64,000 nt of DNA from DATAES01 sp036493595 (GCA_036493595.1 DASXPN010000093.1:1-64000); one strand, 5' to 3'. Numbered from the stretch's first letter, positions 51,304 through 61,950 are shown. Program-made: numbers and translations. The notes: generated from the letters alone by a model not told the origin.

Positions 51304-52008
51304 GTGACCCTGTTCCTGCATGAGGTGCATCGGGTGCGCGGGCTGCGAGAGGACGACTTCGAAGCGCACTACCGCGATCGCTGGATGCCTGACCTCGCGT
51401 CGGGTCCGCATGCGGACGACGCGCGCTTGCTCTGGTACACGCATCAAGCGCACGGGAGTGGTCCTGCGTATCGCATCACCACGATCACCGCGGTGGCGGA
51501 TGGTGCCGCGTACGAGCGGCTGCTCGATCGAGTGGCGTCAGGCGATCTGCGTTCGTGGGCGCGCGAGCTCGACGGTCTCCAGCACGACAGCACCGGCAAG
51601 GTGTTGCTGGCCTTGCCGTGGTCGCCGCTGGCGTCGGTCGATCTTGCCGGCGTGCCGGTCGAGCCCGTCGACCACGAGCTCACGCTCTACATGGAGGACA
51701 CCGGCTGGCCCCATGCGCCGCTCGACGACTACACCGCGTTCTGGGGCGAGGTGTACGCGCCGATGCTGGCCCGGTCGTCACTGTTGCGGATCGAGGCCTG
51801 CTTCCAGACCGCACACGGCGGCGGCCGGCGCCCGGAGGCGACCCTGTTGCAGAAGGTCATCAGCCACGAAGGGCTGCTGAAGCTGTTCGAGACCGAGACC
51901 CCATCCGAGCTCAAACAGCCGGGCACCTTCATGCACGACGCACTCCAGGTGCGGGACCAGTGGGAGAGCCGGCTCCTGCGCACCGCGGCTTGGAGTCCCC
52001 TGTTCTGA
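51304..52008 (+). CDS. Hypothetical protein, possible duplicated alpha/beta-barrel
   Basis: A 234-aa protein I cannot name. Two halves (about 1-105 and 125-234) look alike in layout. The first reads HEVHRVRGLREDDFEAHYRD with a strand-helix-strand pattern, and the second reads ELTLYMEDTGWPHAPLDDYT. This recalls dimeric alpha/beta-barrel (NIPSNAP/EthD-like) proteins. That is inference from pattern only. The GTG start lies 9 nt after the TPR gene, so it may share its transcript. Confidence 0.55.
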   Translation: MTLFLHEVHRVRGLREDDFEAHYRDRWMPDLASGPHADDARLLWYTHQAHGSGPAYRITTITAVADGAAYERLLDRVASGDLRSWARELDGLQHDSTGKVLLALPWSPLASVDLAGVPVEPVDHELTLYMEDTGWPHAPLDDYTAFWGEVYAPMLARSSLLRIEACFQTAHGGGRRPEATLLQKVISHEGLLKLFETETPSELKQPGTFMHDALQVRDQWESRLLRTAAWSPLF

Positions 52009-52015
52009 CCACCAG

Positions 52016-52092
52016 TAGGCTCGCAGGAATGCATGCACTCCGCCTGACGATTCCTGCCGCGTCGGCGTCGTGCCCGCCGGGGCACAGCCGAC
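52016..52092 (+). promoter_or_regulatory. icd promoter hexamer and structured leader
   Basis: TAGGCT (52016-52021) could be the -10 element, leaving a leader of about 90 nt. The leader contains a stem GTCGGC/GCCGAC (52061-52066 with 52087-52092) enclosing GTGCCC-GCCG-GGGCAC (52070-52085), with a 3-nt versus 1-nt internal loop. The stem ends 24 nt before the icd ATG. Confidence 0.45.
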
Positions 52093-52116
52093 ACCCGAGT
52101 GAGCGAGCGTAGAGAC

Positions 52117-53319
52117 ATGGCAGACAAGATCACCATGTCGTCCGACGGGACGCTGCAGGTCAGCGACAATCCCATCATCCCGTTCATCGAGGGCGACGGC
52201 ACCGGCATCGACATCTGGCCGGCTGCGCAACTCGTCCTCGACGCCGCCGCCAAGAAGCACGGCAAGACGATCGAGTGGAAGGAAGTCCTTGCCGGCCAGA
52301 AGGCATACGACGCCACCGGCAACTGGTTGCCCGACGAGACGGTCGAGGTCTTCAAGGACTACCTGATCGGCATCAAGGGCCCCCTCACCACGCCGATCGG
52401 CGGCGGCATCCGCTCGCTCAACGTGGCGTTGCGCCAGATCCTCGACCTGTACGTGTGCCTCCGCCCGGTGCGGTGGTTCGAGGGTGTGCCTTCACCGGTG
52501 AAGCACCCCGAGCGGGTCGACATGGTGATCTTCCGTGAGAACACCGAAGACATCTATGCGGGCCTCGAGGTCGAGGCGGGCTCGCCCGAGGCGAAGCGGC
52601 TGCGAGAGATGCTCGCCGAGTTCGGCGGCAAGTGGGCCACCATCCGCGAGGACTCGGGCCTGGGTATCAAGCCGATCTCCGAGACGGGGTCGAAGCGGTT
52701 GGTGCGCGCCGCGCTCAACTACGCGATCGACCGTGGACGCAAGAGCGTGACCCTCGTGCACAAGGGCAACATCATGAAGTTCACCGAGGGCGCCTTCCGC
52801 GGTTGGGGTTACGAGCTCGTACGCGAAGAGTTCTCGGACACCGCCATCGGTTGGGACGACTGTGGCGGCGATCCCGGCGACAAGATCCTCGTGAAGGACG
52901 CCATCGCCGACATCACGTTGCAGCAGGTGCTCACGCGCGCTGACGAGTTCGACGTGATCGCGACGATGAACCTCAACGGCGACTACCTGTCCGACGCGCT
53001 CGCCGCACAGGTCGGCGGTATCGGCATCGCACCCGGCGGCAACATCAACTACGTCTCCGGCCACGGCATCTTCGAGGCGACTCACGGCACCGCGCCGAAG
53101 TACGCGGGGCAGGACAAGGTCAACCCCGGTTCGGTGCTCCTGTCGGGCGTGATGATGTACGAGCACCTCGGATGGCAGGACGCCGCCGACGACATCGTCC
53201 GTGCGCTCGAGGCGACCATCGCCGACAAGGTCGTCACCTACGACTTCGCGCGGCTGATGGACGGCGCCACCGAGGTCAAGTGCTCGGAGTTCGCCCAAGC
53301 GATCGTCGACCGCCTCTGA
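52117..53319 (+). CDS. icd: NADP-dependent isocitrate dehydrogenase
   Basis: A 400-aa type I isocitrate dehydrogenase of the E. coli class. The substrate serine is in GGGIRSLNVALRQILDLYVC; VHKGNIMKFTEGAF and GGDPGDKILVKDAIAD are conserved; and THGTAPKYAGQDKVNPGSVL carries the Lys-Tyr pair that selects NADP over NAD. The ATG at 52117 is preferred; a GTG at 52099 would add 6 residues. Isocitrate to 2-oxoglutarate, feeding the same cycle as sucCD and mdh. Confidence 0.95.
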   Translation: MADKITMSSDGTLQVSDNPIIPFIEGDGTGIDIWPAAQLVLDAAAKKHGKTIEWKEVLAGQKAYDATGNWLPDETVEVFKDYLIGIKGPLTTPIGGGIRSLNVALRQILDLYVCLRPVRWFEGVPSPVKHPERVDMVIFRENTEDIYAGLEVEAGSPEAKRLREMLAEFGGKWATIREDSGLGIKPISETGSKRLVRAALNYAIDRGRKSVTLVHKGNIMKFTEGAFRGWGYELVREEFSDTAIGWDDCGGDPGDKILVKDAIADITLQQVLTRADEFDVIATMNLNGDYLSDALAAQVGGIGIAPGGNINYVSGHGIFEATHGTAPKYAGQDKVNPGSVLLSGVMMYEHLGWQDAADDIVRALEATIADKVVTYDFARLMDGATEVKCSEFAQAIVDRL

Positions 53320-53356
53320 CGGTCCGCGAACGACACGACACGGCCGAATGTTGGCG

Positions 53357-53384
53357 CCATTGCGGGCCTATCGCCCCGCAATGG
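53357..53384. terminator. Bidirectional stem-loop after icd
   Basis: CCATTGCGGG-8 nt-CCCGCAATGG is a perfect 10-bp stem between icd and the convergent SRPBCC gene, well placed to end both transcripts. Confidence 0.72.
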
Positions 53385-53393
53385 ACCCGGAGT

Positions 53394-53867
53394 TCACGTC
53401 GTCGGTGAGGATTCGGCGCCCGCTTTGAGGCGTTGGAGTGTCTCATCCATCCCCCGACGCACGATGGCATCGGGATCACCGCCGAGCAGGCGGAGCTTGT
53501 AGGCGAGCCTGACGTACGCGGGTAGCGGCGCGACCGCGTGGCGGTACTCGGTGACCTTCGTGCGTGAGCCGCCGTCGAGCGCTTCGAAGCGGTAGCCCCA
53601 GCGCATGCCGGACTGATCGACCTGCCACGCGAAGTGCGATGGTTGCTCGGCCTCGACGACGGTCGATGTCGTCGACCACCGCATGAAGCCTCGCTTGTTG
53701 TGGCCCTTGAACTTGGAGCCGACGTCGGGGCCGGACGCATCGCCGACCCATTCGCACTTGTGACACTCGGGGCTCCAGCGGCCCATGTTCGTCACGTCGG
53801 ACACGAGCTCGTACACCTGTGCAGGCGGTGCCGCGATCTCGATCGAGGTCTCGTCGGTCCCAGCCAT
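53394..53867 (-). CDS. SRPBCC family protein
   Basis: A 157-aa helix-grip-fold protein. The N-terminal SIEIAAPPAQVYELVSDVTNMGRW is the polyketide-cyclase/START-like signature, which forms a hydrophobic ligand pocket. Later strands, FAWQVDQSGMRWGYRFEALDG, fit the fold. The ATG at 53867 is used; the frame extends 7 residues upstream. It diverges from the aldehyde dehydrogenase gene. Ligand unknown; these are often lipid or aromatic binders. Confidence 0.8.
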   Translation of the reverse strand: MAGTDETSIEIAAPPAQVYELVSDVTNMGRWSPECHKCEWVGDASGPDVGSKFKGHNKRGFMRWSTTSTVVEAEQPSHFAWQVDQSGMRWGYRFEALDGGSRTKVTEYRHAVAPLPAYVRLAYKLRLLGGDPDAIVRRGMDETLQRLKAGAESSPTT

Positions 53868-53945
53868 CGAGATGACACTAGGCGGCACCTGCCGATAGCG
53901 TGCCGCTTGACCGACGAGTCAAGTTTCACTTGGGGGAGGTCCCAC

Positions 53946-55376
<1,431 letters not shown>

Positions 55377-55381
55377 TGTTT

Positions 55382-55416
55382 CGGGCGGGAAGCAGAGCTT
55401 CCCGCCCGAGTTGTTT
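55382..55416 (+). terminator. Intrinsic terminator after the aldehyde dehydrogenase gene
   Basis: CGGGCGGGAAGC-AGA-GCTTCCCGCCCG is a perfect 12-bp stem with a 3-nt loop, followed by a T-rich AGTTGTTT. It is the best classical terminator in the window. Confidence 0.85.
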
Positions 55417-55451
55417 GGCGACGACCTTCGGTCGCCACCGAAAGCAATGTC

Positions 55452-55481
55452 CCGATCGACCGGCAAAGCCGGATCGATCGG
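55452..55481. promoter_or_regulatory. Bulged hairpin upstream of the mdh promoter
   Basis: CCGATCGACCGGC and GCCGGATCGATCGG form a 13-bp stem with one bulged A around an AAA loop. It ends 5 nt before the TAGGGT hexamer (55487-55492) of mdh. It could be a second terminator or a protein-binding palindrome. Confidence 0.45.
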
Positions 55482-55486
55482 ACGGG

Positions 55487-55492
55487 TAGGGT
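55487..55492 (+). promoter_or_regulatory. Putative -10 element of mdh
   Basis: TAGGGT ends 7 nt before the mdh ATG. Confidence 0.42.
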
Positions 55493-55499
55493 CGCCGTC

Positions 55500-56495
<996 letters not shown>

Positions 56496-56522
56496 CACTC
56501 GACCACTCGCACCGACATTCGG

Positions 56523-57365
56523 CTACTTCAGGAACTTCGACGTCGTGTTGTCAGCGAGGACCTTGCCGTTCGTCTGGCAGGTGGGGCAGTAGTCGATCGT
56601 GTACGAGCGGTACTCGACGGCGCGCACGGTGTCGCCACAAACCGGACACGTCTCACCTTCTCGATGGTGTACCGCGCCCGGCCGGTCGGCGGACGAGCTC
56701 ATGTCATCGCGCCCGCGCTCGTAGGCCAGTGACTCGTTCACGCACGTCTGGATCGCCTCGACGATGTTGGCGGCATCGTCCGACGTGAGCTTGCCGGTCG
56801 ACGCGAACGGCGAGACGTGTGCGCGATGGCACACCTCATTGGCGAGGCGCCGGCCGAGACCGGCGATGATGTGCTGATCGCGCAGCCATCCGTGCAGACG
56901 CATCGGATGTTCGTGCAGCAGCTTCAGCAGCAGCGTGGGATCGACGGTGTCGGCGTCGGGCCCGAGTCCGGCGAGTGGTGGCTGCGCCTCGGGGTCGCCG
57001 CCGATCGCCCACACACCCGCGCGCCGCTCGGAGCCGGCCTCGGTCAGCAGCAGCGACCGGCCGTCGGCGAACATCCAGCGGGCGACACCCGTTCTCGGCT
57101 TGGCCGGCTGCTTGCCCTGCGGTTCCTCCTTCAGCCGGCCGCCCTGCATGAGGTGCACGACGAAGGTGAGCTCGCCGAAATCGAGCAGGAGGTGCTTGCC
57201 ACGGCGGCTGACGAACACGAGGCCATGGCCCACGGCGTCGGAGGCCGGCGGCACCGCCGTCTTCAGCGCCGTGAACGTCAAGGGAATGAACCGCTCGAGG
57301 GTGGCGGATGCGTACCGACTGTCGAGGCGTTCCGCATGAGCCTCCAACTCGGGCAACTCGGGCAT
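56523..57365 (-). CDS. Fpg/Nei family DNA glycosylase
   Basis: A 280-aa bifunctional glycosylase/AP lyase for oxidised bases. After the initiator Met comes PELPE, providing the N-terminal proline nucleophile and the catalytic glutamate. The phosphate-contacting lysine is in RRGKHLLLDF. The helix-two-turn-helix is near GLGRRLANEVCHRAHVSPF, and a C-terminal zinc finger has CPVCGDTVRA and YCPTCQTNGK. The order Fpg versus Nei cannot be settled by sight. It ends 27 bp from mdh on the opposite strand. Confidence 0.9.
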   Translation of the reverse strand: MPELPELEAHAERLDSRYASATLERFIPLTFTALKTAVPPASDAVGHGLVFVSRRGKHLLLDFGELTFVVHLMQGGRLKEEPQGKQPAKPRTGVARWMFADGRSLLLTEAGSERRAGVWAIGGDPEAQPPLAGLGPDADTVDPTLLLKLLHEHPMRLHGWLRDQHIIAGLGRRLANEVCHRAHVSPFASTGKLTSDDAANIVEAIQTCVNESLAYERGRDDMSSSADRPGAVHHREGETCPVCGDTVRAVEYRSYTIDYCPTCQTNGKVLADNTTSKFLK

Positions 57366-57369
57366 GCCC

Positions 57370-57759
57370 TCAGTATGTGGTCTCCGAGCGCAATCCGGCG
57401 AGTACCCCTTCGATGTCGCGAAACGCCTCGCTCTGTTCCATGAGCCTCGACAGGTCGCCGCGCACCCGGATGCGTCCGGCCATGAAGGCGGTTTGGGCGG
57501 ACAAGTCCCCGCGGGCGATGGCGGCGGCCGTGTCGTAGCTCTCGGTGAAGACGACGGCAGCGTCGCCCGCTGCACCGCGTTGCAACCGCACGGTGCCGTC
57601 CTCGTGTCGCAGGTGATACGTGACGTCGCCGTCTCCGGCGCCGGTGACGACATGCTGGACGACGATCGCGGGATCGGCGAGCGACCCGCTCGCGGCGCCC
57701 GCCGCGTCGATCGCGGCCTGGGCGGCGTCGAACCACTCGGACGAGAGATAGCGGGGCAC
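57370..57759 (-). CDS. SCP2 sterol-binding domain-like protein
   Basis: A 129-aa single-domain protein. LSSEWFDAAQAAIDAAG at the start and the later DAAVVFTESYDTAAAIARGD and AFMAGRIRVRGDLSRLMEQ match SCP2 lipid-transfer domains, which bind hydrophobic ligands. The GTG start at 57759 is used. It lies upstream of the glycosylase on the same strand with a 4-nt gap, so both may be one transcript. It diverges from the PEP-mobile-domain gene with only 27 bp between starts. Confidence 0.75.
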   Translation of the reverse strand: MPRYLSSEWFDAAQAAIDAAGAASGSLADPAIVVQHVVTGAGDGDVTYHLRHEDGTVRLQRGAAGDAAVVFTESYDTAAAIARGDLSAQTAFMAGRIRVRGDLSRLMEQSEAFRDIEGVLAGLRSETTY

Positions 57760-57772
57760 CGCGGGCTGACGT

Positions 57773-57778
57773 TATCTT
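57773..57778 (+). promoter_or_regulatory. Putative -10 element of the unknown module
   Basis: TATCTT ends 8 nt before the ATG at 57787, in the 27-bp divergent gap. Confidence 0.4.
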
Positions 57779-57786
57779 CGCCGCAC

Positions 57787-58134
57787 ATGCGCGACGTCGG
57801 ACGGGGAGCCAGGGTGTTCGAGGCGGCGCCGGTGCGCGGGCAGTGCAAGGTGCTCGACGGACCCGACGAGGTACTCGACCTCATGACGACCGGTGCGGAC
57901 GGTGTGCTCGCCATCGTGCGCGACGCGGGCGCCACGTTCCTCGCGCCGATCTACCACGAGCTCACCGGCATCGTGTGCACCAGCGGCACGCCGAGAAGTC
58001 ACATCGGCATCGTCAGCCGCGAGTTCCAGGTGCCGTGCGTGATGGGTTGCGTGTTCGACGGCGACGAGCCGGCTGACGGTGACCAGATCGAGCTCGACTG
58101 CACCGACGACGAAGCGATCGTGCGAACCCTGTGA
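57787..58134 (+). CDS. Stand-alone PEP-utilizing enzyme mobile (swivel) domain protein
   Basis: A 115-aa protein equal to the central phosphohistidine domain of PEP synthase, pyruvate phosphate dikinase and enzyme I. The phosphorylatable histidine lies in TSGTPRSHIGIVSREFQVPC, matching the S-H-x-x-I-x-A/S-R-E pattern, followed by VMGCVFDG. It lacks the ATP-grasp and PEP-binding domains. Its stop overlaps the next ATG-region start (GTGA). A role as a phosphoryl carrier for an unlinked partner is possible, but unproved. Confidence 0.82.
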   Translation: MRDVGRGARVFEAAPVRGQCKVLDGPDEVLDLMTTGADGVLAIVRDAGATFLAPIYHELTGIVCTSGTPRSHIGIVSREFQVPCVMGCVFDGDEPADGDQIELDCTDDEAIVRTL

Positions 58135-59252
58135 ACGAGGACGAGCAGCGGGCTCGCGCCAACGAGCTGATCGCGTACCACAGCCCGATCAGTGCGGCCC
58201 TGACGGCAGAGCGGACGTCGCTCGAATCCGCGTTGATCCCCGTGACCGCGTACATCGTCGTCGCGTGCGCCGAGTCGTACCTGCGCTACCCGGAGATGAT
58301 GCGCGCCATCGACGCGGTGATGCCGGCTGAGGAGATCGGCCGTCGCGCCCGGCGCCCGGGCTGCCAGATCGATTCGTGCTTCCTGTGGTCGATCGCCAAC
58401 TTCCCGCTCGTCGGCCGCAAAGTGTTCGGCATGCTCGATCCGTCGCTCGACACTCCCGACCGGATGTACACGATCCTCGAGTTCTGGGAGCGCGCCGCGC
58501 TCGCGTACCGCGGTGACGGCACGAGGCAAGCGTGGGACACGGGCAGTGCGATGCCGTACGACCCCGGCGTGATCGCGAACCTGCTCGACGGCGCGAACGC
58601 GATCGAGGATGACGAGCGATCGCGCATCAAACGGTTCAACGCCACGCTCGTGACGTATCTGTTCCTGCTCTACTTCGACACACGTGCCGGTTACTGCGAC
58701 ACCGGCCCGTACCCGGTGCCAGGACATCCGTCACGCAAGCTGCTCGTGCGCGACTTCTACCGCCTGTCGCAGAGTGACTTCTGGTGGAGCGACGTCGCCA
58801 GCGGCGTGCCGTACCAGAACCTCACGGCGGCGTTCGTGCTCGACGGCGTCGACTTCACCGTCACCGACTTCGGAACGTCGAATCACGAGCCGATCGACTA
58901 CCTCGATCATGTCGTCGAGTTCGGACTGTTCACCACCGACGGTGGCGCGCACGGCGAACTCCGCGCTGTACCCCTCGACGAGACGGACGGCATCGTCGCC
59001 GCAGTGCGCACCGCGCAGGCGCAGCACTACCGGCGGATCGCGGCGATGGAACGCGACGAGAAGATCCGCTGCGGTGCGTACGTGTACTTCTCGTTCCTGC
59101 GACCCTTCGCGCAGGAGGCGGGCATCGCCGACCAACTCGACTGGAGCGTGCCCCGTGATCTTCCCGATGTGGCCTACCAGATGCTGTCCGCCATCGAGGG
59201 CGACAACAGCGGTGCGATGGACGAGGGTGACTACTACGAGCCGATCCCGTGA
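58131..59252 (+). CDS. Unknown protein next to the swivel-domain gene
   Basis: A 373-aa protein that I do not recognise. It has no signal peptide or clear membrane segment, and contains conserved-looking patches such as CQIDSCFLWSIANFPLVGRK, LYFDTRAGYCDTGPYP and SQSDFWWSDVASGVPYQN, which could be active-site loops. The GTG start overlaps the swivel-domain stop and its own stop overlaps the next GTG, so all three genes are coupled. Length and codon use are normal for the window. Function unknown; the coupling suggests that it works with the swivel domain. Confidence 0.7.
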   Translation: MNEDEQRARANELIAYHSPISAALTAERTSLESALIPVTAYIVVACAESYLRYPEMMRAIDAVMPAEEIGRRARRPGCQIDSCFLWSIANFPLVGRKVFGMLDPSLDTPDRMYTILEFWERAALAYRGDGTRQAWDTGSAMPYDPGVIANLLDGANAIEDDERSRIKRFNATLVTYLFLLYFDTRAGYCDTGPYPVPGHPSRKLLVRDFYRLSQSDFWWSDVASGVPYQNLTAAFVLDGVDFTVTDFGTSNHEPIDYLDHVVEFGLFTTDGGAHGELRAVPLDETDGIVAAVRTAQAQHYRRIAAMERDEKIRCGAYVYFSFLRPFAQEAGIADQLDWSVPRDLPDVAYQMLSAIEGDNSGAMDEGDYYEPIP

Positions 59253-60166
59253 GTGAGCTCATCGAGATCGCACCGGCGGACGAGGGCCGCCACGCGGCAG
59301 GCCCCGAACAATTGTGGAGTGAGTCCTGGTACTTCGACTTCTTCGACGCCGATGGTGCTGTCGGAGGGTGGGTGCGACTCGGGCTCTATCCGAATCTCGG
59401 TGTGTCGTGGTACCACGCGTTCGTGGTCGGCCCGAAGCGCGCCACGGTCGCGGTGTGCGACCTCGAGGCGCCGCTGCCCACGGGTTCCGGCCTCGAGATC
59501 CGCACCCACGGGTTGTGGGCCGATGAGGTGTGCGAGACGGCGCTCGACCACTGGACGATCGGCAACGAAGCCTTCGGTCTCGGCATCGACGAGCCCGCCG
59601 CGATGTATGCCGCGACCCCGGTCGGCGAGCGGGTGCCGCTCGGGCTCGATCTCGAGTGGGAGACCGACGGCACGCCGTACCACTACGGCGCCACGACTCG
59701 GTACGAGATCCCGTGCCGCGTGCACGGTGAGGTGCTCGTCGGCGACGAGCGACTGGCGATCGACGGCCACGGCCAGCGTGACCACTCGTGGGGCGTGCGT
59801 GACTGGTGGCAGTTCGGTTGGTGCTGGACGAGCGGCCGGCTCGACGACGGCACTCGCTTCCACGGCTCGGACATCCGCATTCCCGGTGTCGACATCGGGT
59901 TCGGGTACGTGCAGGGCAACGGCGAGATGGCGACCACCAACGCCGTCGAGGCCGAAGAGGACGTCGACGGGCAGGGATTCCCGCTCCAGGGCCGTGTCAC
60001 CATCGGCGATCTGTCGCTCGGGATCGAGCCCGTCGCCTTCGGCCCTGCCTTGTTGACCTGGGAGGGCAAGGTCTCGCGCTTCCCGCGGGCCTTGTGCCGG
60101 TTCACCGACAGCGCGGGCGGCCGCGCCGGCCTCGGCTGGACGGAATGGAACCAGCCGCAGCCCTGA
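59249..60166 (+). CDS. CrtC/AttH-like (DUF7064/7065-type) protein
   Basis: A 305-aa protein with a two-lobed beta-rich pattern. IDGHGQRDHSWGVRDWWQFG near residues 168-190 matches the R-D-H-S-W-G-x-R motif of the CrtC (hydroxyneurosporene synthase)/AttH superfamily and the related DUF7064/7065 proteins. Those with known function hydrate terpenoid double bonds, but most members are uncharacterised. The GTG start overlaps the 373-aa gene. An activity on a hydrophobic substrate is plausible but not shown. Confidence 0.72.
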   Translation: MSELIEIAPADEGRHAAGPEQLWSESWYFDFFDADGAVGGWVRLGLYPNLGVSWYHAFVVGPKRATVAVCDLEAPLPTGSGLEIRTHGLWADEVCETALDHWTIGNEAFGLGIDEPAAMYAATPVGERVPLGLDLEWETDGTPYHYGATTRYEIPCRVHGEVLVGDERLAIDGHGQRDHSWGVRDWWQFGWCWTSGRLDDGTRFHGSDIRIPGVDIGFGYVQGNGEMATTNAVEAEEDVDGQGFPLQGRVTIGDLSLGIEPVAFGPALLTWEGKVSRFPRALCRFTDSAGGRAGLGWTEWNQPQP

Positions 60167-60201
60167 CCCGTCTCACTTCGAAGGACGCGGTGCGCAGCCC
60201 G

Positions 60202-60207
60202 TAGCAT
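60202..60207 (+). promoter_or_regulatory. Putative -10 element of the DedA gene
   Basis: TAGCAT ends 6 nt before the ATG of the dedA-like gene. Confidence 0.4.
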
Positions 60208-60213
60208 CCTCCG

Positions 60214-60879
60214 ATGCTTTCGACCGTGTTGGCGGCCAGCGTGGTCGACCCCAAGCACCTCCTCGCAACCTTCGGGTTCCTCGGCCTGCTCACGATCGTC
60301 TTCGCCGAGACCGGCCTGCTCATCGGCTTCTTCCTGCCCGGTGACTCATTGCTCGTGCTCGCCGGACTCGTGGCCGCGGTCGGCGCGAAGTCCGATCTCG
60401 ACGTCCACCTGAATCTCGGTGTGGTCCTCGTCGGCATCTTTGTCGCCGCCGTGGTCGGTGCGCAGACCGGGTTCTTCATCGGGCGCAAGGCCGGTCCTGC
60501 GCTCTTCCGGCGTCCGGACTCCCGCCTCTTCAAACAGGAGTATGTCGACAAGGCGCAGCACTACTTCGACACGTACGGAGCGAAGACGATCGTGCTCGCC
60601 CGCTTCATCCCGATCGTGCGAACGTTCGCCAACCCGATCGCGGGCGTGGCCGACATGCCGGTGCGCGAGTTCACGATCTTCAACATCGTCGGCGGCGCGT
60701 TGTGGACAGTCGGGGTCACGATGGTCGGTTTCGCGCTGGGGAAGACGATCCCGAGCGCCGAGGATCACCTCTTCGTGATCGAAGGGATCATCATCGTGCT
60801 GTCGTTGATCCCGATCGGCATCGAGGTCGCGCGCAGCCGGCGTGAACGATCTCGCTCCCGGTCCGACACTGCGGCGTAG
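60214..60879 (+). CDS. DedA family membrane protein
   Basis: A 221-aa integral membrane protein of the DedA/VTT (SNARE-associated) family. ETGLLIGFFLPGDSLLVLAG and ARFIPIVRTFANPIAGVADM are the characteristic half-helix motifs, with the conserved arginines and proline. DedA proteins act in envelope homeostasis and lipid (undecaprenyl phosphate) flipping. The tail is highly basic (SRRERSRSRSDTAA). It is followed 12 nt later by the next gene. Confidence 0.9.
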   Translation: MLSTVLAASVVDPKHLLATFGFLGLLTIVFAETGLLIGFFLPGDSLLVLAGLVAAVGAKSDLDVHLNLGVVLVGIFVAAVVGAQTGFFIGRKAGPALFRRPDSRLFKQEYVDKAQHYFDTYGAKTIVLARFIPIVRTFANPIAGVADMPVREFTIFNIVGGALWTVGVTMVGFALGKTIPSAEDHLFVIEGIIIVLSLIPIGIEVARSRRERSRSRSDTAA

Positions 60880-60882
60880 GGT
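60877..60882 (+). promoter_or_regulatory. Putative -10 element of the WYPP-motif gene
   Basis: TAGGGT overlaps the dedA stop codon and ends 9 nt before the ATG at 60892. Confidence 0.4.
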
Positions 60883-60891
60883 GAGCGGCCC

Positions 60892-61950
60892 ATGAGCGAC
60901 GCGTCGCAAGGCGAGGGATGGTGGCAAGCGTCGGACGGCCAGTGGTACCCGCCCGACCAGCATCCTGACGCGCAACCATCGAGCCAGACCGGCGGCGGGT
61001 CGGGACCGCCCACGGAGGCAACACCGCCCCCGACGCAGGCGATGCCGCCGACCGGTCCTCCTGGCGCTCCGGTACCGCCGGCCGCACCCCCGATGCCGCC
61101 GCCGACGCAGGCCATGCCGATCGGCCCGCCACCGGTTGGCCCTCCTGGCGGTCCTCCGCCCGGCACCCCCGGCGCTGCGGGAGGCGGCAACAACAACACG
61201 AAGTGGATCATCGCCGGTGGCGTCGCGCTCGTGATCATCCTGCTCGCCGCGTTCTTGCTGCTGCGCAACAACGACAACAACAAGGTCAACACGGCGAACA
61301 GCGCGAGCGCGTCGGACAACACCGATTCCACCTCGTCGTCGTCCAAGTCGTCGTCGTCGTCGTCGAAGTCCTCGTCGTCCAAGTCGTCGTCGTCGTCATC
61401 GGGTGGCGCCGAGACCGTCGACCCGAACGGCGCGGAGAACAAACTTCTCACGGCAAAGGACATCGGTTCGACGTTCACCGACGAACAGTTCAGTGCGAAC
61501 ACCGACAAGACCGACCCGTGCGGTAAGCCGAATGCACGGTCGCAGTTCCCGCCGACGAAGGACATCGGTTCGGACGCGTCCGACAACAACCAGAACCTCT
61601 TCTTCGAGGAGGAGGTCTCGTTCTACGCGAACTCGTCGGACACCAAGAACGCGTTCCAGATCGCCGTCAACTCGGTGCAGACATGCAATCAGGGGACGAT
61701 TGCCAACAGCGACGGAACCACGACACCGTTCACCGTCTCTGGCCTCACCGACGTGTCGTCGCAGGTCGGCGTGACCAAAGCGGTCGAGTTCACTGTGTCG
61801 ACCAGTGACATCAAGGTGATCGAGGTGGCCGTGCGGTTGGACAACTGCGCCGCGGTGTTCGAGTTCGCCTTCCCGGCGAACTCGGGTCAGTCAGGGCAGC
61901 CGGACGAGATCGGCATCACCAAGCAAGGCGTCGACAAGCTCCTGAGCTGA
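60892..61950 (+). CDS. Hypothetical membrane protein with WYPP motif and exported domain
   Basis: A 352-aa protein. It opens SDASQGEGWWQASDGQWYPP (motif at about 8-22), then a Pro/Gly-rich stretch to about residue 100, one membrane helix (WIIAGGVALVIILLAAFLLL) and a long Ser/Lys low-complexity segment encoded by TCG repeats (61336-61402). The C-terminal domain (about 180-352) should be outside the cell; it has two cysteines in DPCGKP and VQTCNQG plus another in LDNCAAVF. No family is recognised. The N-terminal motif links it to the protein at 48124. Confidence 0.7.
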   Translation: MSDASQGEGWWQASDGQWYPPDQHPDAQPSSQTGGGSGPPTEATPPPTQAMPPTGPPGAPVPPAAPPMPPPTQAMPIGPPPVGPPGGPPPGTPGAAGGGNNNTKWIIAGGVALVIILLAAFLLLRNNDNNKVNTANSASASDNTDSTSSSSKSSSSSSKSSSSKSSSSSSGGAETVDPNGAENKLLTAKDIGSTFTDEQFSANTDKTDPCGKPNARSQFPPTKDIGSDASDNNQNLFFEEEVSFYANSSDTKNAFQIAVNSVQTCNQGTIANSDGTTTPFTVSGLTDVSSQVGVTKAVEFTVSTSDIKVIEVAVRLDNCAAVFEFAFPANSGQSGQPDEIGITKQGVDKLLS

